A stretch of 36,734 nt of DNA from Anoxybacillus pushchinoensis (GCF_900111795.1 NZ_FOJQ01000024.1:1-36734), one strand, 5' to 3'. Positions 9,801 to 18,815 are shown, counted from the first letter of the stretch. A program made the numbers and translations. Notes: generated by a model from the sequence alone, not told the origin.

Positions 9801-10418
9801 TATAAAGGACATGCGATTCGCCATTTTGATGAAAGTGTCCGTTTATTGAAAGAACGTGCCGATGATTTGGATATCGCTCAGCATGATGCGGAAGTACAAA
9901 GGATTAAGAATAGTATTGTTTCTATTTTAACGAATGATAATCCATATAAACAAATTCCGAATCTGCCAATTTTAAATGAGAAGTTGAGAGATGCATTAGG
10001 AAATTTTGTGAAAAATGAGTTACAAAGCCATCTAAAAGACATGGAACGAATTGAACAAGAACTTCTATCTCTATTGGAGCAATATGACATTGAAAAAGTA
10101 AAGGAACTTGTTCAAGTAGAGTTGGAAAAACTTCGAGAGCGGATTGAACAACTAAAAGAGATGCAAAGTATCTCCAAAGTGTATTTGCATAAGCAAGTTG
10201 CCGCTAATGACTTGAATCGTGTTAAGGAAGAAATTAAGAAATATATTATTATTGGTCCAACAGTAGAAATTGGGGCATCAGAGTTAATCAATAATGTAAT
10301 AACTGGCAATCAAATTGAGATTACCAATGAGATAGAATTAGATAAATTTATTGAACAGATGAAGAATGTTCTAAAAATGAAATTACAGCAAGGAAAAACA
10401 GTCATTATCAAGAAATAA
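6894..10418 (+). CDS. brxC: BREX protein BrxC, P-loop ATPase
   Basis: The protein of about 1174 residues starts with the family's IQELFKKPIDREINGVVQA. It has a Walker A GFFGSGKSHFLK near residue 78 and a Walker B-like FLVDEIGQYIG near 262. The C-terminal third is long and helical (coiled-coil-like around residues 1040-1110). BrxC is the large AAA-type ATPase core of BREX type 1 and works with PglX and PglZ in discrimination and exclusion of phage DNA. I place the start at GTG 6894, preceded by AAGGAGAGG, rather than an in-frame TTG at 6834 inside brxB that has no suitable site. It ends 15 bases before pglX. Confidence 0.92.
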   Translation: MLQDTYTIQELFKKPIDREINGVVQAGQYDEKIVHDELEEYVMTKEISENMKYFFKNYSYSFDHPTTKMGVWISGFFGSGKSHFLKILSYLLNNETVYGKRAVDFFKDKTDDQELLEMMQRSATFDSHAILFNVDSKSAGGKKEKATIVEVFLKVFNQYLGYSPTLWIANIERQLADEGIYDEFVKHFEEIEGKPWAEERARILLKRKSFIEALARLGYDEETSAGFLAAANKNFEISSEEFAKIVAKHVKDKGDNYRLTFLVDEIGQYIGDDINLMLNLQTVVEDLGNYCQGKVWVIVTSQEQIDAVTKVKGSDNFSKIQGRFATRIHLTSSNTDEVIKRRLLEKRPAAADHLKSEFEQIGQSLNNTLTFEKDKCVFQSGFKNEDEYAAIYPFVPYQVELLQRVFNKVRRQGEAGAHLAHGERSLLNAFQEVALQLKDEDTNQLARFSQFYETVKRFLSTSVSATITAAAKREGITEFDVEVLKVLFMIKGIDEIKATVENITTLLVDSVDCIKNQLEKEVRHSLNRLRQNMLIAENADKTFVFLSDDEQEMNREIQNEYVNEANVIDALGKMFFEDIVQMKSYRYQKTHDFEFNKIFDTYTRGGRTNELTLQVYTGDITEEQARAEANSGTLVMYIPQEYAEKFFEPMEYAQKIQSYANKKISTSLTEQQRKILDEKRQQISEFEKKAQEALAEAALHATYFVQGQEYRFNGSLENQLQSAFEILVRNTYSYLSYIEEPVPVKNANDTIYKWATEGLPATIEGTFVNHLAYDAVFRYLEESRNRQMVTMKVLVDKFKSAPYGWSENDIAGLVAALVHDGKIKLSYLNETFDATHSQFIARITKASEREKVIVEAQLAIPSHKRKIVVEIMRELFNFYDVGETYDDIAKNIRTQLHKHFIEPITEMLKTKEYEDKQYPYPGGIQLAKLKNSIEELLSHSKSENFVDEFIELDEDLEEWLEDVQTLSSFYKGHAIRHFDESVRLLKERADDLDIAQHDAEVQRIKNSIVSILTNDNPYKQIPNLPILNEKLRDALGNFVKNELQSHLKDMERIEQELLSLLEQYDIEKVKELVQVELEKLRERIEQLKEMQSISKVYLHKQVAANDLNRVKEEIKKYIIIGPTVEIGASELINNVITGNQIEITNEIELDKFIEQMKNVLKMKLQQGKTVIIKK

Positions 10419-10433
10419 AGGAGACGGAATGCG

Positions 10434-13400
10434 ATGAACAAACGAGCATTAAAAGAGTTTGCGGTTTATGCCCGCAATGAGCTTCGCAGTCAAATCGCAT
10501 TACGAGCACAAGCCTTTGGGATTACTCCTGAAGGCTCTCCTGTGCTTGTAACAGGTGCTGATTATGTCGAAATTAACGGCAAAAAACTGCCGCTATCCTA
10601 TAAAAACGGTTTGCAAAAACTGTTAAAAGAAATTGAAATAAAAGGCTATGACCAAGTGATTGAAGAAGTCGCGTATACTTGGTTTAACCGCTTAATTGCA
10701 ATTCGCTTCATGGAAGTGCATAACTATTTGCCATCGAAAATTCGTGTTTTATCCAGCGAAACGAAAGGAAAAGTGGATCCGGATATTTTAACCGATTACC
10801 AATATACGGACTTGCCAGTCGATAAAGAGGAGATTGCATCTCTTTTACAACAAGGAAAGCGTGAAGAAGCGTATCGGAAGTTATTAATTGCCCAATGTAA
10901 TGAATTGCATCAAATTATGGACTTTCTTTTTGAAAAGATAGCAGACTATACAGAACTACTATTGCCGGAGTCGTTGCTTCATGCGGATTCGTTGATTAAC
11001 AAACTAGGAAAAGAATTAGGAGACGAAAACTTCGAACATGTAGAAGTCATTGGCTGGTTGTATCAATACTATATTTCTGAGAAAAAAGATGAAGTATTTG
11101 CTGGATTAAAGAAAAACAAGAAAATTACAAAAGAAAACATCCCAGCTGCAACACAGTTATTTACACCGCATTGGATTGTCCGTTATATGGTAGAAAACTC
11201 GCTTGGTCATATGTGGCTCGAGTCTCATCCTGAGTCCAACTTAAAAGTGGAAATGAAATATTATGTAGAGCCAGCGGAACAAGAGCCAGAGGTGCAAGCA
11301 AAATTAGAAGAACTACGTAACCCGAATCTTTCACCGGAAGACATCACCATCTTAGACCCTGCGTGTGGATCTGGACATATTCTTGTGTATGCGTTCGACT
11401 TGCTTTATAAAATATACGAAGAACGAGGCTATCCAGCACGTGAAATTCCATTTCTCATTTTAGAGAAAAACTTATACGGAATCGACATTGATGACCGTGC
11501 GGCACAGTTGGCGGCGTTCGCGTTAATGATGAAAGCGCGTGAGAAGACGAAAAAGATTTTCCGAAATCCGCCTAAGTTGAATGTGATTTCTATTCAAGAG
11601 TCAAATGAAATCCTAATTGATCAAGCAGCGGAGTTAATTGGAGAAAATGAAACGGAAGTAGAAGAGCTCAAAACATTATTGCACACATTTATCGATGCGA
11701 AAAACTATGGTTCTATCTTGCAACCGGAAAAAGTCGATTTTGATAAATACTTACGGAAAATTGAACAGCTAAAGCAAGCAGGCGAGCATACACTTGAAAC
11801 ATTTGAAGTGTATGAGCAATTAGACAAAATTGAGAAAATAATTAAACAAGCAAAAATGTTAGCTTCCCAGTACGATGTGGTAGTGACAAACCCTCCATAT
11901 ATGGGAGGGAAAGGGATGAATTTACAGCTAAAAAAATATCTAAGTGATTACTATTCAAAAGGGAAAAGTGATTTATTTGCCGCATTTATGATTCGTGCGC
12001 AACATTTTACATCCGAAAACGGATTTTCTGCTGTAATAAACCAGCATTCATGGATGTTTTTAAGTAGTTTTGAAGAATTGAGAAATGAATTTTTAAGTCT
12101 TACTACTATTTATTCAATGCTTCATTTAGGGACACGTGCTTTTGAAGAAGTTGGAGGAGAAGTTGTTCAAAGCACATGCTTTGTATTAAGGCAGCCGTTC
12201 ATTGCTAATTACAAAGGAAAATACGTACGATTAGTAGATTATTCATCTTCACAAGAAAAAGAAGAAATGTTTTTATGTAAAAAAGAAAATGATATATTCG
12301 TGCGCAATCAAGAAGGTTTCAAGGACATCCCAGGTTCCCCGATTGCGTATTGGCTGAACAAAAAAGCAAGAGATGGGTTCCAATATGTAATTGGTAACAA
12401 TTATTCAGCGGTAGCTGGTATATCAACAGGAAATAATAATCGATATATATTTGATTGGTATGAAGTAGACTATTCACAAATCTCTTTTTCTAAAAAAGGA
12501 ATTGATTGTAAAAAATATTATCCGCATGCGAAAGGTGGAGACTATCGTAGGTGGTATGGTAACCGCATAAATGTTATTAAGTATAATGAGCAATCCATTA
12601 AGGAAATGAGTAGCTTGCCCGGTTTTCGACATGATGGAAGAATGCATTACTTTAAGCACCTAATATCTTGGAGCAAAATTACTAGCTCTATCTTTAGTGC
12701 TAGATATTATGAGCCCGTGTTTGTATTCGATAGTGCTGCGCCTAGTATTTCTATTGATAAAATAGATTATAATTTGCTTGGATATCTTAATTCGAAGGTA
12801 GCATATTATTTTATGAAAGTAATAAATCCTACTTTGAATTATCCTCCAGGTTATATGGAGTTATTGCCTTTTAGTCATTCGGAAAATAAGGTAATTAATA
12901 GTATAGTATCTGAAAACATTGAAATTTGCATAAATGAATGGAATTCCTTCGAAACCTCATGGGATTTCAAAAAGCATCCATTCCTCACATACCGTGGAAA
13001 CGCAAAGACGTTAGAGGAGTGCTATGCCAACTGGGAGGAACATGCGGAGAAGCAGTTCCGTCAACTACAACAAAATGAAGAAGAGTTGAACCGTATTTTT
13101 ATTGAGCTATACGGTTTACAGGACGAATTGACACCTGAGGTACCAGATGAGGAAGTAACTGTCCGCCGAGCGGATCGCATTCGTGAGGCGAAATCGTTCT
13201 TGTCTTATTGCATCGGTCTTATGATGGGCAGGTATTCGTTAGATGTCGAAGGCCTTGCGTATGCAGGTGGTGAGTGGGATGCCTCGAAGTATAAAACGTT
13301 CCAGCCTGATAAAGATGGCATCATTCCGTTGACAGAAACAGCGTACTTTGAAGACGATGTCATTACTCGCTTGCAAGAGTTACTAATTTTAATGTTTGGC

Positions 13401-13898
13401 GAAGATACGTTAGCGGAAAATCTTCGTTGGTTAGCGGAGTCATTGACGATGAAAAACAATGAAACACCGACAGAACGTTTGCGTCGTTATTTCTTTGATG
13501 AGTTTTATGCGGACCATTGCAAGATTTATCAAAAGCGTCCGATTTATTGGATGGTGGAGTCTGGTTCGAAGAAAGGTTTCCGTGCGTTATTCTACCTACA
13601 TCGTTATACGCCAGAAACATTAGCGACGATGCGCTTTACGTATGTACAAAACTTACAAGAAAAACTTCGTCAAGAGCAAAAACGTCTCGAGCAAGACCTT
13701 ATCAATCCCGATTTATCTGCTGCGATGAAGAAGCGTTATGAGAAGCAATTGAACCAAATTAAAGCCCAGCAAGACGAACTCGTTGAATTCGATAAAAAAT
13801 TAGCGGAGCTTGCCAACCAACGCATTGCCTTAGATTTAGATGATGGTGTTGTGGTAAACTACGAGAAATTAAAAACGATTCTTGCAAAAATCAAATAA
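10434..13898 (+). CDS. pglX: BREX-1 adenine-specific DNA methyltransferase PglX
   Basis: This 1154-residue N6-adenine methyltransferase has an SAM-binding motif I, LDPACGSGHIL, near residue 307 and a catalytic NPPY motif (VVTNPPYMGG) near 485. These are followed by a presumed target-recognition region (~620-850) and a helical C-terminus. PglX methylates the BREX recognition site on host DNA and is also needed for phage exclusion. The ATG has AAAGGAG upstream. The middle of the gene (about 12360-12960) is far more AT-rich than the flanks: for example 15 of 60 bases are G or C at 12421-12480, against 32 of 60 at 13141-13200. This suggests a swapped specificity domain. No frame break. Confidence 0.93.
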   Translation: MNKRALKEFAVYARNELRSQIALRAQAFGITPEGSPVLVTGADYVEINGKKLPLSYKNGLQKLLKEIEIKGYDQVIEEVAYTWFNRLIAIRFMEVHNYLPSKIRVLSSETKGKVDPDILTDYQYTDLPVDKEEIASLLQQGKREEAYRKLLIAQCNELHQIMDFLFEKIADYTELLLPESLLHADSLINKLGKELGDENFEHVEVIGWLYQYYISEKKDEVFAGLKKNKKITKENIPAATQLFTPHWIVRYMVENSLGHMWLESHPESNLKVEMKYYVEPAEQEPEVQAKLEELRNPNLSPEDITILDPACGSGHILVYAFDLLYKIYEERGYPAREIPFLILEKNLYGIDIDDRAAQLAAFALMMKAREKTKKIFRNPPKLNVISIQESNEILIDQAAELIGENETEVEELKTLLHTFIDAKNYGSILQPEKVDFDKYLRKIEQLKQAGEHTLETFEVYEQLDKIEKIIKQAKMLASQYDVVVTNPPYMGGKGMNLQLKKYLSDYYSKGKSDLFAAFMIRAQHFTSENGFSAVINQHSWMFLSSFEELRNEFLSLTTIYSMLHLGTRAFEEVGGEVVQSTCFVLRQPFIANYKGKYVRLVDYSSSQEKEEMFLCKKENDIFVRNQEGFKDIPGSPIAYWLNKKARDGFQYVIGNNYSAVAGISTGNNNRYIFDWYEVDYSQISFSKKGIDCKKYYPHAKGGDYRRWYGNRINVIKYNEQSIKEMSSLPGFRHDGRMHYFKHLISWSKITSSIFSARYYEPVFVFDSAAPSISIDKIDYNLLGYLNSKVAYYFMKVINPTLNYPPGYMELLPFSHSENKVINSIVSENIEICINEWNSFETSWDFKKHPFLTYRGNAKTLEECYANWEEHAEKQFRQLQQNEEELNRIFIELYGLQDELTPEVPDEEVTVRRADRIREAKSFLSYCIGLMMGRYSLDVEGLAYAGGEWDASKYKTFQPDKDGIIPLTETAYFEDDVITRLQELLILMFGEDTLAENLRWLAESLTMKNNETPTERLRRYFFDEFYADHCKIYQKRPIYWMVESGSKKGFRALFYLHRYTPETLATMRFTYVQNLQEKLRQEQKRLEQDLINPDLSAAMKKRYEKQLNQIKAQQDELVEFDKKLAELANQRIALDLDDGVVVNYEKLKTILAKIK

Positions 13899-13944
13899 GC
13901 AAAACAGAATGGATAGGGTCTTTTCCTATCCATTTCTCTTGCTT
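13897..13944 (+). terminator. Hairpin between pglX and pglZ, possible attenuator
   Basis: ATGGATAGG (13909-13917) pairs perfectly with CCTATCCAT (13925-13933), with outer AAGCAA/TTGCTT pairing at 13897-13902 and 13939-13944. A short T-rich stretch (TTTCTCTT) follows the inner stem. It could terminate or attenuate transcription in the middle of the BREX operon, or protect the mRNA end. The remaining ~75 bases before pglZ contain an AT-rich stretch with a possible -10 (TAATAT at 13985-13990), so pglZ may have its own weak promoter. Confidence 0.5.
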
Positions 13945-14019
13945 AGTGAGGTTTACAAATGGTTGAATCTTTTTTATCTTAGATAATATGAGTAAAGATT
14001 TACTGAGAGTTGGTGTAAG

Positions 14020-16569
14020 ATGAATATAATAGAAGAGTTATTACGATTGTTCCAAGAACAACTGTCTGAAAATAACGGTGCTGATCGTGCCATTGTGTTT
14101 TGGTATGACCCACAAGGTGCTGAGCGTGATTTATCAGAAATTGAACAAGCATTGAATCATGAAGGAATCAAAGTTTGGAGATTAAATAATCATAATGCCT
14201 TCCAGACAAAAGTATTGTTGGAGCTTGAAGATACGGAAAGTTCTTATTTAATTTATGCTCCTTTTGCTAAGCCAAAAGATGAAGATAACTTTTTACTAGA
14301 TATCCTTCTTTACAGCGGCAAACATGGAGAGTTTCAGGCGGATGAAATTGCGATTATGATGAAGGAACTCCGTATCGACCATTTAGCCATCCGGCCGTTT
14401 ATGGAGAATCATTGGGCATTTTTTAAAAATAAGCAGCGCGTTGCGAAGTTTAAAAAATTGCTTCCAAACAGCCCAAATGTGAATGATGTGAAACAAGCGA
14501 TGATGGCGGTGTTATGCGATGCGAAAAGCATCCATCCTCAAGAACTATTAAAAAGTGTCATCGCAAACGGTGGGATTAATGATTCAAATGAAGCGTTGCT
14601 GAAGATGGAGAAATACTTAGATGTGAATCTTTTTTACGAGTTAACAGAAGATTATTTCGGCGTTTCCAAAAGAGGAGAAAATCGTTTATCTCACATCATG
14701 GAGACCATTGTCTTTCAGCACTTTGCCGCGAATGTAGATGAGAATTTGTTGAATGTTCATTATCATTCCAATGTCCCAAACATTTGTAAGGTATTTTTGG
14801 ATGATTGGTTAAAATCAGATGAACGGGAAGTATTAGAAAACATTTTAGATGAACTTGAACGAAAATGGAACATTGTGCAGCTAATAGATCAACATACGTA
14901 TCAAGCATTCATTCGTTGCCATACGTTCTCAGTCATTGAACGAAAAGTTTTGGATGCATTGCATGAATTGTTGTTAAGTGAAACGGTTCTTGTAAATGAG
15001 TGGAAGAGCATTTTGGCAGAACGAAGAAAAAGTTACTGGTATAAAACGCGTTTCCACCAAGAGTATCAATTATTAGAGAAAGTGCTGCATTTTTATGAGT
15101 GGAAAGCGATCTTTGAACGTGATGACGTACCAAAAAATGAACAAGAATGGTTTATGTTTTATACCGAAAAGTATTACAACATTGATCAACTTTATCGTCA
15201 TATCCGTCTGATTTATATGAGTTGGACAAACTTAGAGCGATATGAAGAGTTGATGGAGAGAGTTACCTTTTGGTATGAAACTAAGTATTTAGCAACGTTA
15301 GGAACTTATACGGATGCAATGTTAGAAACAAAACTCCGTGAACATTGGAACATTCAAGGTGTGATGCAACAAAAGAATTTTTATCCACATTTTATACGCC
15401 CGTTAATAGAAGCAACGAGAGAGCGCGTCTTTGTCATTATTTCCGATGCACTTCGTTATGAAATAGGAATGGAGTTATTAGAGAGCTTTAAACAGCGTTT
15501 AAACACAGAAGTAAAACTTATTCCAATGCAAGCAACGCTTCCAACCTATACGCAACTTGGAATGGCTTCGTTGTTGCCAGGAAAGATTACGGATATGAAA
15601 GAGGATGGAACGATATACGTGAATGACATTTCTACAAAAGGATTGCAAAACCGTAATAAAATTTTGCAAATGCACGAGCCTGATTCCATCGCGCTTAAAA
15701 TGGAAGAGTTTATTCAGTTAAGTAAAGACGAGGGACAGGACTATATCCGTGGGAAACGCGTTGTCTATTTATATCATGACAGTATTGATGCGATTGGCGA
15801 TTCTAGTAAGACGGAAGGATATACGTACGAAGCAGTGGAAAATGCGATGGAGCGTATAAAAGCGGCTGTTCGAAAACTAACAGGTACGTATGAGGCGGTT
15901 CGTATTTATATTACAAGTGATCACGGCTTCTTATATCAAACATCTCAAGTAGAACGATATCAAAAGGCGGAAAGTATTAAAGGTGATATTTATGATGGAA
16001 ATCGCCGTTTTGCCATTGGTAAAAATTTATCGGTTCCAGATGGAGCCATCAAAGTTTCGCTTGACTATTTAGGATTAGACTGTGAAGCGGTTATTGCAAA
16101 AGGGTTAAATCGCTTTACTGCCGGTGGGGGATTGCGATTTGTTCACGGCGGAGCAATGCCACAAGAAAGCATCGTCCCGTTAATTGAATATCGACAAATT
16201 AAAGGGAAGGCGCGCAAATCAGAAGCGGAACGAGTGAACGTACGCGTTGCCTCGATTCAGAAAGTCATTACAAGTTATCGATTTGTCGTGCCATTTTTCC
16301 AAGAAGAGAAAGTGTCGTCTGAGTTGCAAGCAAGAACATTACGAGCGGCGTTTTACCGAGGCAATGAACGAATTTCCAATGAGGTTACGATTACTTTTGA
16401 TTCAAGTGGAGATGTGTCTGAGCGGCAAACAGAGGTTGTGTTCCATCTTTTTGAAGATCGTTATCGAACAGGAGAAATATGTATTTTACGTCTAGAGGAT
16501 GTGTCAGGACGTACAACGGAACTGTATGCAGAAGAAGAATTTGAGTTGAAGTTATATAGTATTGATTAA
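14020..16569 (+). CDS. pglZ: BREX-1 alkaline-phosphatase-fold protein PglZ (type A)
   Basis: This 849-residue protein has the N-terminal domain typical of BREX-1 PglZ (FWYDPQGAERDL...). The alkaline-phosphatase superfamily core carries metal-ligand motifs VIISDALRYEIG near residue 475 and TSDHGFLY near 633. PglZ is a metal-dependent nuclease/phosphatase-fold protein essential in all BREX types. The ribosome binding site before ATG 14020 is weak (GAGAGTTGGTG), and the gap from pglX (121 bases with a hairpin) is the widest in the operon, so expression may be tuned separately. It is the last BREX gene seen: no Lon-like BrxL follows, and the next gene is on the opposite strand. Confidence 0.93.
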   Translation: MNIIEELLRLFQEQLSENNGADRAIVFWYDPQGAERDLSEIEQALNHEGIKVWRLNNHNAFQTKVLLELEDTESSYLIYAPFAKPKDEDNFLLDILLYSGKHGEFQADEIAIMMKELRIDHLAIRPFMENHWAFFKNKQRVAKFKKLLPNSPNVNDVKQAMMAVLCDAKSIHPQELLKSVIANGGINDSNEALLKMEKYLDVNLFYELTEDYFGVSKRGENRLSHIMETIVFQHFAANVDENLLNVHYHSNVPNICKVFLDDWLKSDEREVLENILDELERKWNIVQLIDQHTYQAFIRCHTFSVIERKVLDALHELLLSETVLVNEWKSILAERRKSYWYKTRFHQEYQLLEKVLHFYEWKAIFERDDVPKNEQEWFMFYTEKYYNIDQLYRHIRLIYMSWTNLERYEELMERVTFWYETKYLATLGTYTDAMLETKLREHWNIQGVMQQKNFYPHFIRPLIEATRERVFVIISDALRYEIGMELLESFKQRLNTEVKLIPMQATLPTYTQLGMASLLPGKITDMKEDGTIYVNDISTKGLQNRNKILQMHEPDSIALKMEEFIQLSKDEGQDYIRGKRVVYLYHDSIDAIGDSSKTEGYTYEAVENAMERIKAAVRKLTGTYEAVRIYITSDHGFLYQTSQVERYQKAESIKGDIYDGNRRFAIGKNLSVPDGAIKVSLDYLGLDCEAVIAKGLNRFTAGGGLRFVHGGAMPQESIVPLIEYRQIKGKARKSEAERVNVRVASIQKVITSYRFVVPFFQEEKVSSELQARTLRAAFYRGNERISNEVTITFDSSGDVSERQTEVVFHLFEDRYRTGEICILRLEDVSGRTTELYAEEEFELKLYSID

Positions 16570-16603
16570 AAAACAGTGCTTGTTGCTTCATCAAACTCTT
16601 AGT

Positions 16604-16639
16604 GACAGATAAGCTAGCCAGATTGGCTAGCTATCTGTC
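16604..16639. terminator. Bidirectional terminator between pglZ and dGTPase
   Basis: A near-perfect stem of 16 pairs with one bulged A forms from 16604-16620 and 16624-16639 around a 3-base loop. TCTTTAT follows on the plus strand. The position between two convergent stop codons fits a shared terminator. Confidence 0.75.
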
Positions 16640-16643
16640 GTCT

Positions 16644-17897
16644 TTATACCTTTAGTACATCTGGATTCCCAAAATATTGCTTGTACAGCTGTTCAGCATA
16701 GTGGTCAGTCATTCCTGCAATATAATCACATACCACACGTTTTTTCGATTCTCCTTTTTGAATTAGTGTTCGGTATTCAGGTGGAAGTAGTCTTTCGTAT
16801 TTATCATCATTTAATAGTTCAAATAGGCGATTAACCATTTGAGCACCTCTAATTTCGTATAGTGCAACACTCGTTCTTTCAATAAGGATATGCCTTACAG
16901 CTCTTTTTAATCCATCCATTAACTTCTCTTTCGTCTGTAAACCTAATCCATATTTAAAACTTGTTCCTTTCTTTTGTCGCTGTTTTTCAGTTAATTCGAC
17001 TACCCCGATATCTTTAATGAATGTATCAATTAATGTAGATGTGATCGATTTAAATGCTGCATCACCAAATGAATTGCCACAATTTTTATAGGCCTGCTGT
17101 AATAAATCTTGAAATTCTTTTCTTAACTCCTCAGTTTCGAGTTGCCCTAACACAGCATCTATTGATAAAATTCCTGATTTTAATCCATCTTCGAGATCGT
17201 GAGTGGAGTAGGCAATATCATCTGCAAGTTCCATGATTTGCGCTTCTATAGTTTGGATTTTCATTTTTCCATTACACTCTAGATTCTGCCTGTCTTCATT
17301 ATAAAGAAATTTTTGTTGTTCAATTTGCCATGCTGATGTATTATAAACACCGTATTTAACAACAGAATACAAAGCTGCTTTTGTTAAGTTAAGTCCATCA
17401 TAGTGCGAGCTTTTCTTTTCTAATTTGCAAAGAATGCGTAACGTTTGGGCGTTCCCTTCAAAACCACCATCATTTTCCATTAATTTGTTTAATTCTTTTT
17501 CTGCGTAATGACCGAATGGTGGGTTACCTATATCATGAGCTAGGCATGCCATCGCGACTAATGCCGAGTTCACTTTCACACCGTCATGCTCTATTTTTCT
17601 AGAAATTGTTGTACCAATTTGGCTAACTTCGAGCGAGTGAGTAAGACGAGTTCGATAGTAATCACTTATTTGAGTTCCAAGTAACTGCATCTTTCCTTGC
17701 AATCTTCGGAATGAAGAAGAATGAAGAACGCGAGCATAATCCCTTTGAAACGGATCACGCCAGCCATCTTTTTCATCTTGCTTAGTAGAGATAAATAGAT
17801 CATCATATTGGCGAAATGTGTGAACTTCATTTTGATTGTTTGCTATTTCTTGTCCTTCCTCGATCATCTTTGAAATGTCGATTTTAGATGAACCCAT
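16644..17897 (-). CDS. dgt: dGTPase (deoxyguanosinetriphosphate triphosphohydrolase), HD domain
   Basis: This 417-residue HD-superfamily protein carries the family's metal site: H87 in TRLTHSLEV, H121-D122 in CLAHDIGNPPFGH, and D226/D227 in ELADDIAYSTHDLEDG. N-terminal RDPFQRDYARVLHSSSFRRLQGKMQ is the classical dGTPase opening. The enzyme converts dGTP to deoxyguanosine plus tripolyphosphate. Such enzymes are established as anti-phage factors that starve phage of dNTPs, and this location inside a defence island favours that role over housekeeping; the motif evidence alone cannot tell the two apart. The start has GGAGG 9 bases upstream on the minus strand. It is convergent with pglZ and monocistronic. 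Confidence 0.92.
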   Translation of the reverse strand: MGSSKIDISKMIEEGQEIANNQNEVHTFRQYDDLFISTKQDEKDGWRDPFQRDYARVLHSSSFRRLQGKMQLLGTQISDYYRTRLTHSLEVSQIGTTISRKIEHDGVKVNSALVAMACLAHDIGNPPFGHYAEKELNKLMENDGGFEGNAQTLRILCKLEKKSSHYDGLNLTKAALYSVVKYGVYNTSAWQIEQQKFLYNEDRQNLECNGKMKIQTIEAQIMELADDIAYSTHDLEDGLKSGILSIDAVLGQLETEELRKEFQDLLQQAYKNCGNSFGDAAFKSITSTLIDTFIKDIGVVELTEKQRQKKGTSFKYGLGLQTKEKLMDGLKRAVRHILIERTSVALYEIRGAQMVNRLFELLNDDKYERLLPPEYRTLIQKGESKKRVVCDYIAGMTDHYAEQLYKQYFGNPDVLKV

Positions 17898-17981
17898 ATG
17901 GTTACTTCCTCCAATCTTTTTTATTTACTATTATTTTACAATAAAAATTTTGGTATTGCTAGTTTTATTAAAATTAACCCG

Positions 17982-18017
17982 TTGTGCTAGTTGATCACTA
18001 GCGCTCAACTAGCACAA
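17982..18017. repeat. Perfect 12-base inverted repeat upstream of the dGTPase gene
   Basis: TTGTGCTAGTTG (17982-17993) and CAACTAGCACAA (18006-18017) are exact complements around a 12-base spacer. It lies about 85 bases upstream of the dGTPase start and 14 bases from the end of the IS982 remnant. It could be a terminator for minus-strand IS transcription (no clear T-run), an operator for the dGTPase promoter, or part of an IS end. No function is demonstrable from the sequence. Confidence 0.6.
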
Positions 18018-18030
18018 GTGTTACAAGTGA

Positions 18031-18815
18031 TTACATCACCAAAATGTCATCTAGTGTCACTTCAAACCCTGAAATCGAATGAGCACGAATTTCTGTGATA
18101 CGATACTGGTCGACGAGGACAGAGAACACCGTTTCAATGACTTTCTGTTTTTGTTTGAGCCATCTCTCCCATGATGTCGATGGGCGATGTTTCTGGTTTT
18201 TGCGAGATGGAGTCCAAAAGGCGATTTGGTACGCTTTATACAACTTTTTTTTGCAATTCGCTACTGATAAATCCCTTGTCCCCTAAATTAAAGGGATGAG
18301 GAATTTGAGTCATGACGGTTTCCGCTATGGTTCGATCGTGACAGGACGCCTCCGTTACCACGTATCCCATGGGCAGTCCTTGGTCGGTCACTTGAAGATG
18401 GAGCTTAAATCCGTAGTACCACTGCTTTTTCGACGCACAAAGTCCGATGTCCGCGATTCCTTGAAATCGTTGGACACGGCGCATTCTTGCGGCATGGCAC
18501 TACTCGATCGGCATACTGTCTACGACTGCATAGGTATGGTGTTGCCCACGTTTGGCTAGCTCATGGCGAATCCATTAGATCGCAAAGCGCAGCGCTCGAC
18601 AACCGCGATGATAGCGAGAACGTTCGAGAAAATGTCCATCCGTAAACAAGTTCCCAGTCACAAAGCGATGCCATTCCCGTTCGGAAGAGAAGCCAAGCAA
18701 CTTTCCTAAAAGATGAATGGCAATAATTACAGTGTCTTCTTGTTTCACCAAATGACGATTGCGACGTTGAAGATACAATGGAATTTGGGATGGTTAGGCA
18801 GAAACAAAAAAACAC
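18031..18815 (-). pseudogene. Decayed IS982-family transposase
   Basis: On the minus strand the pieces read YLQRRNRHLVKQEDT...GKLLGFSSEREWHRF, then RMRRVQRFQGIADIG...KKQWYYGFKLHLQ, then YQIAFWTPSRKNQKHRP...KVIETVFSVLVDQYR, in the order of an IS982 DDE transposase. The acidic triad positions (VVDSMPIE, FNLGDKGF, KVIETVF) are still recognisable. The frame is broken by an in-frame TAA (18577-18575), an in-frame TAG (18502-18500), a one-base expansion in an eight-T run (18245-18252), and another shift near 18776. The N-terminus is cut short next to the ImmA-type gene's leader. I could not identify terminal inverted repeats. The element is dead. Confidence 0.85.
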
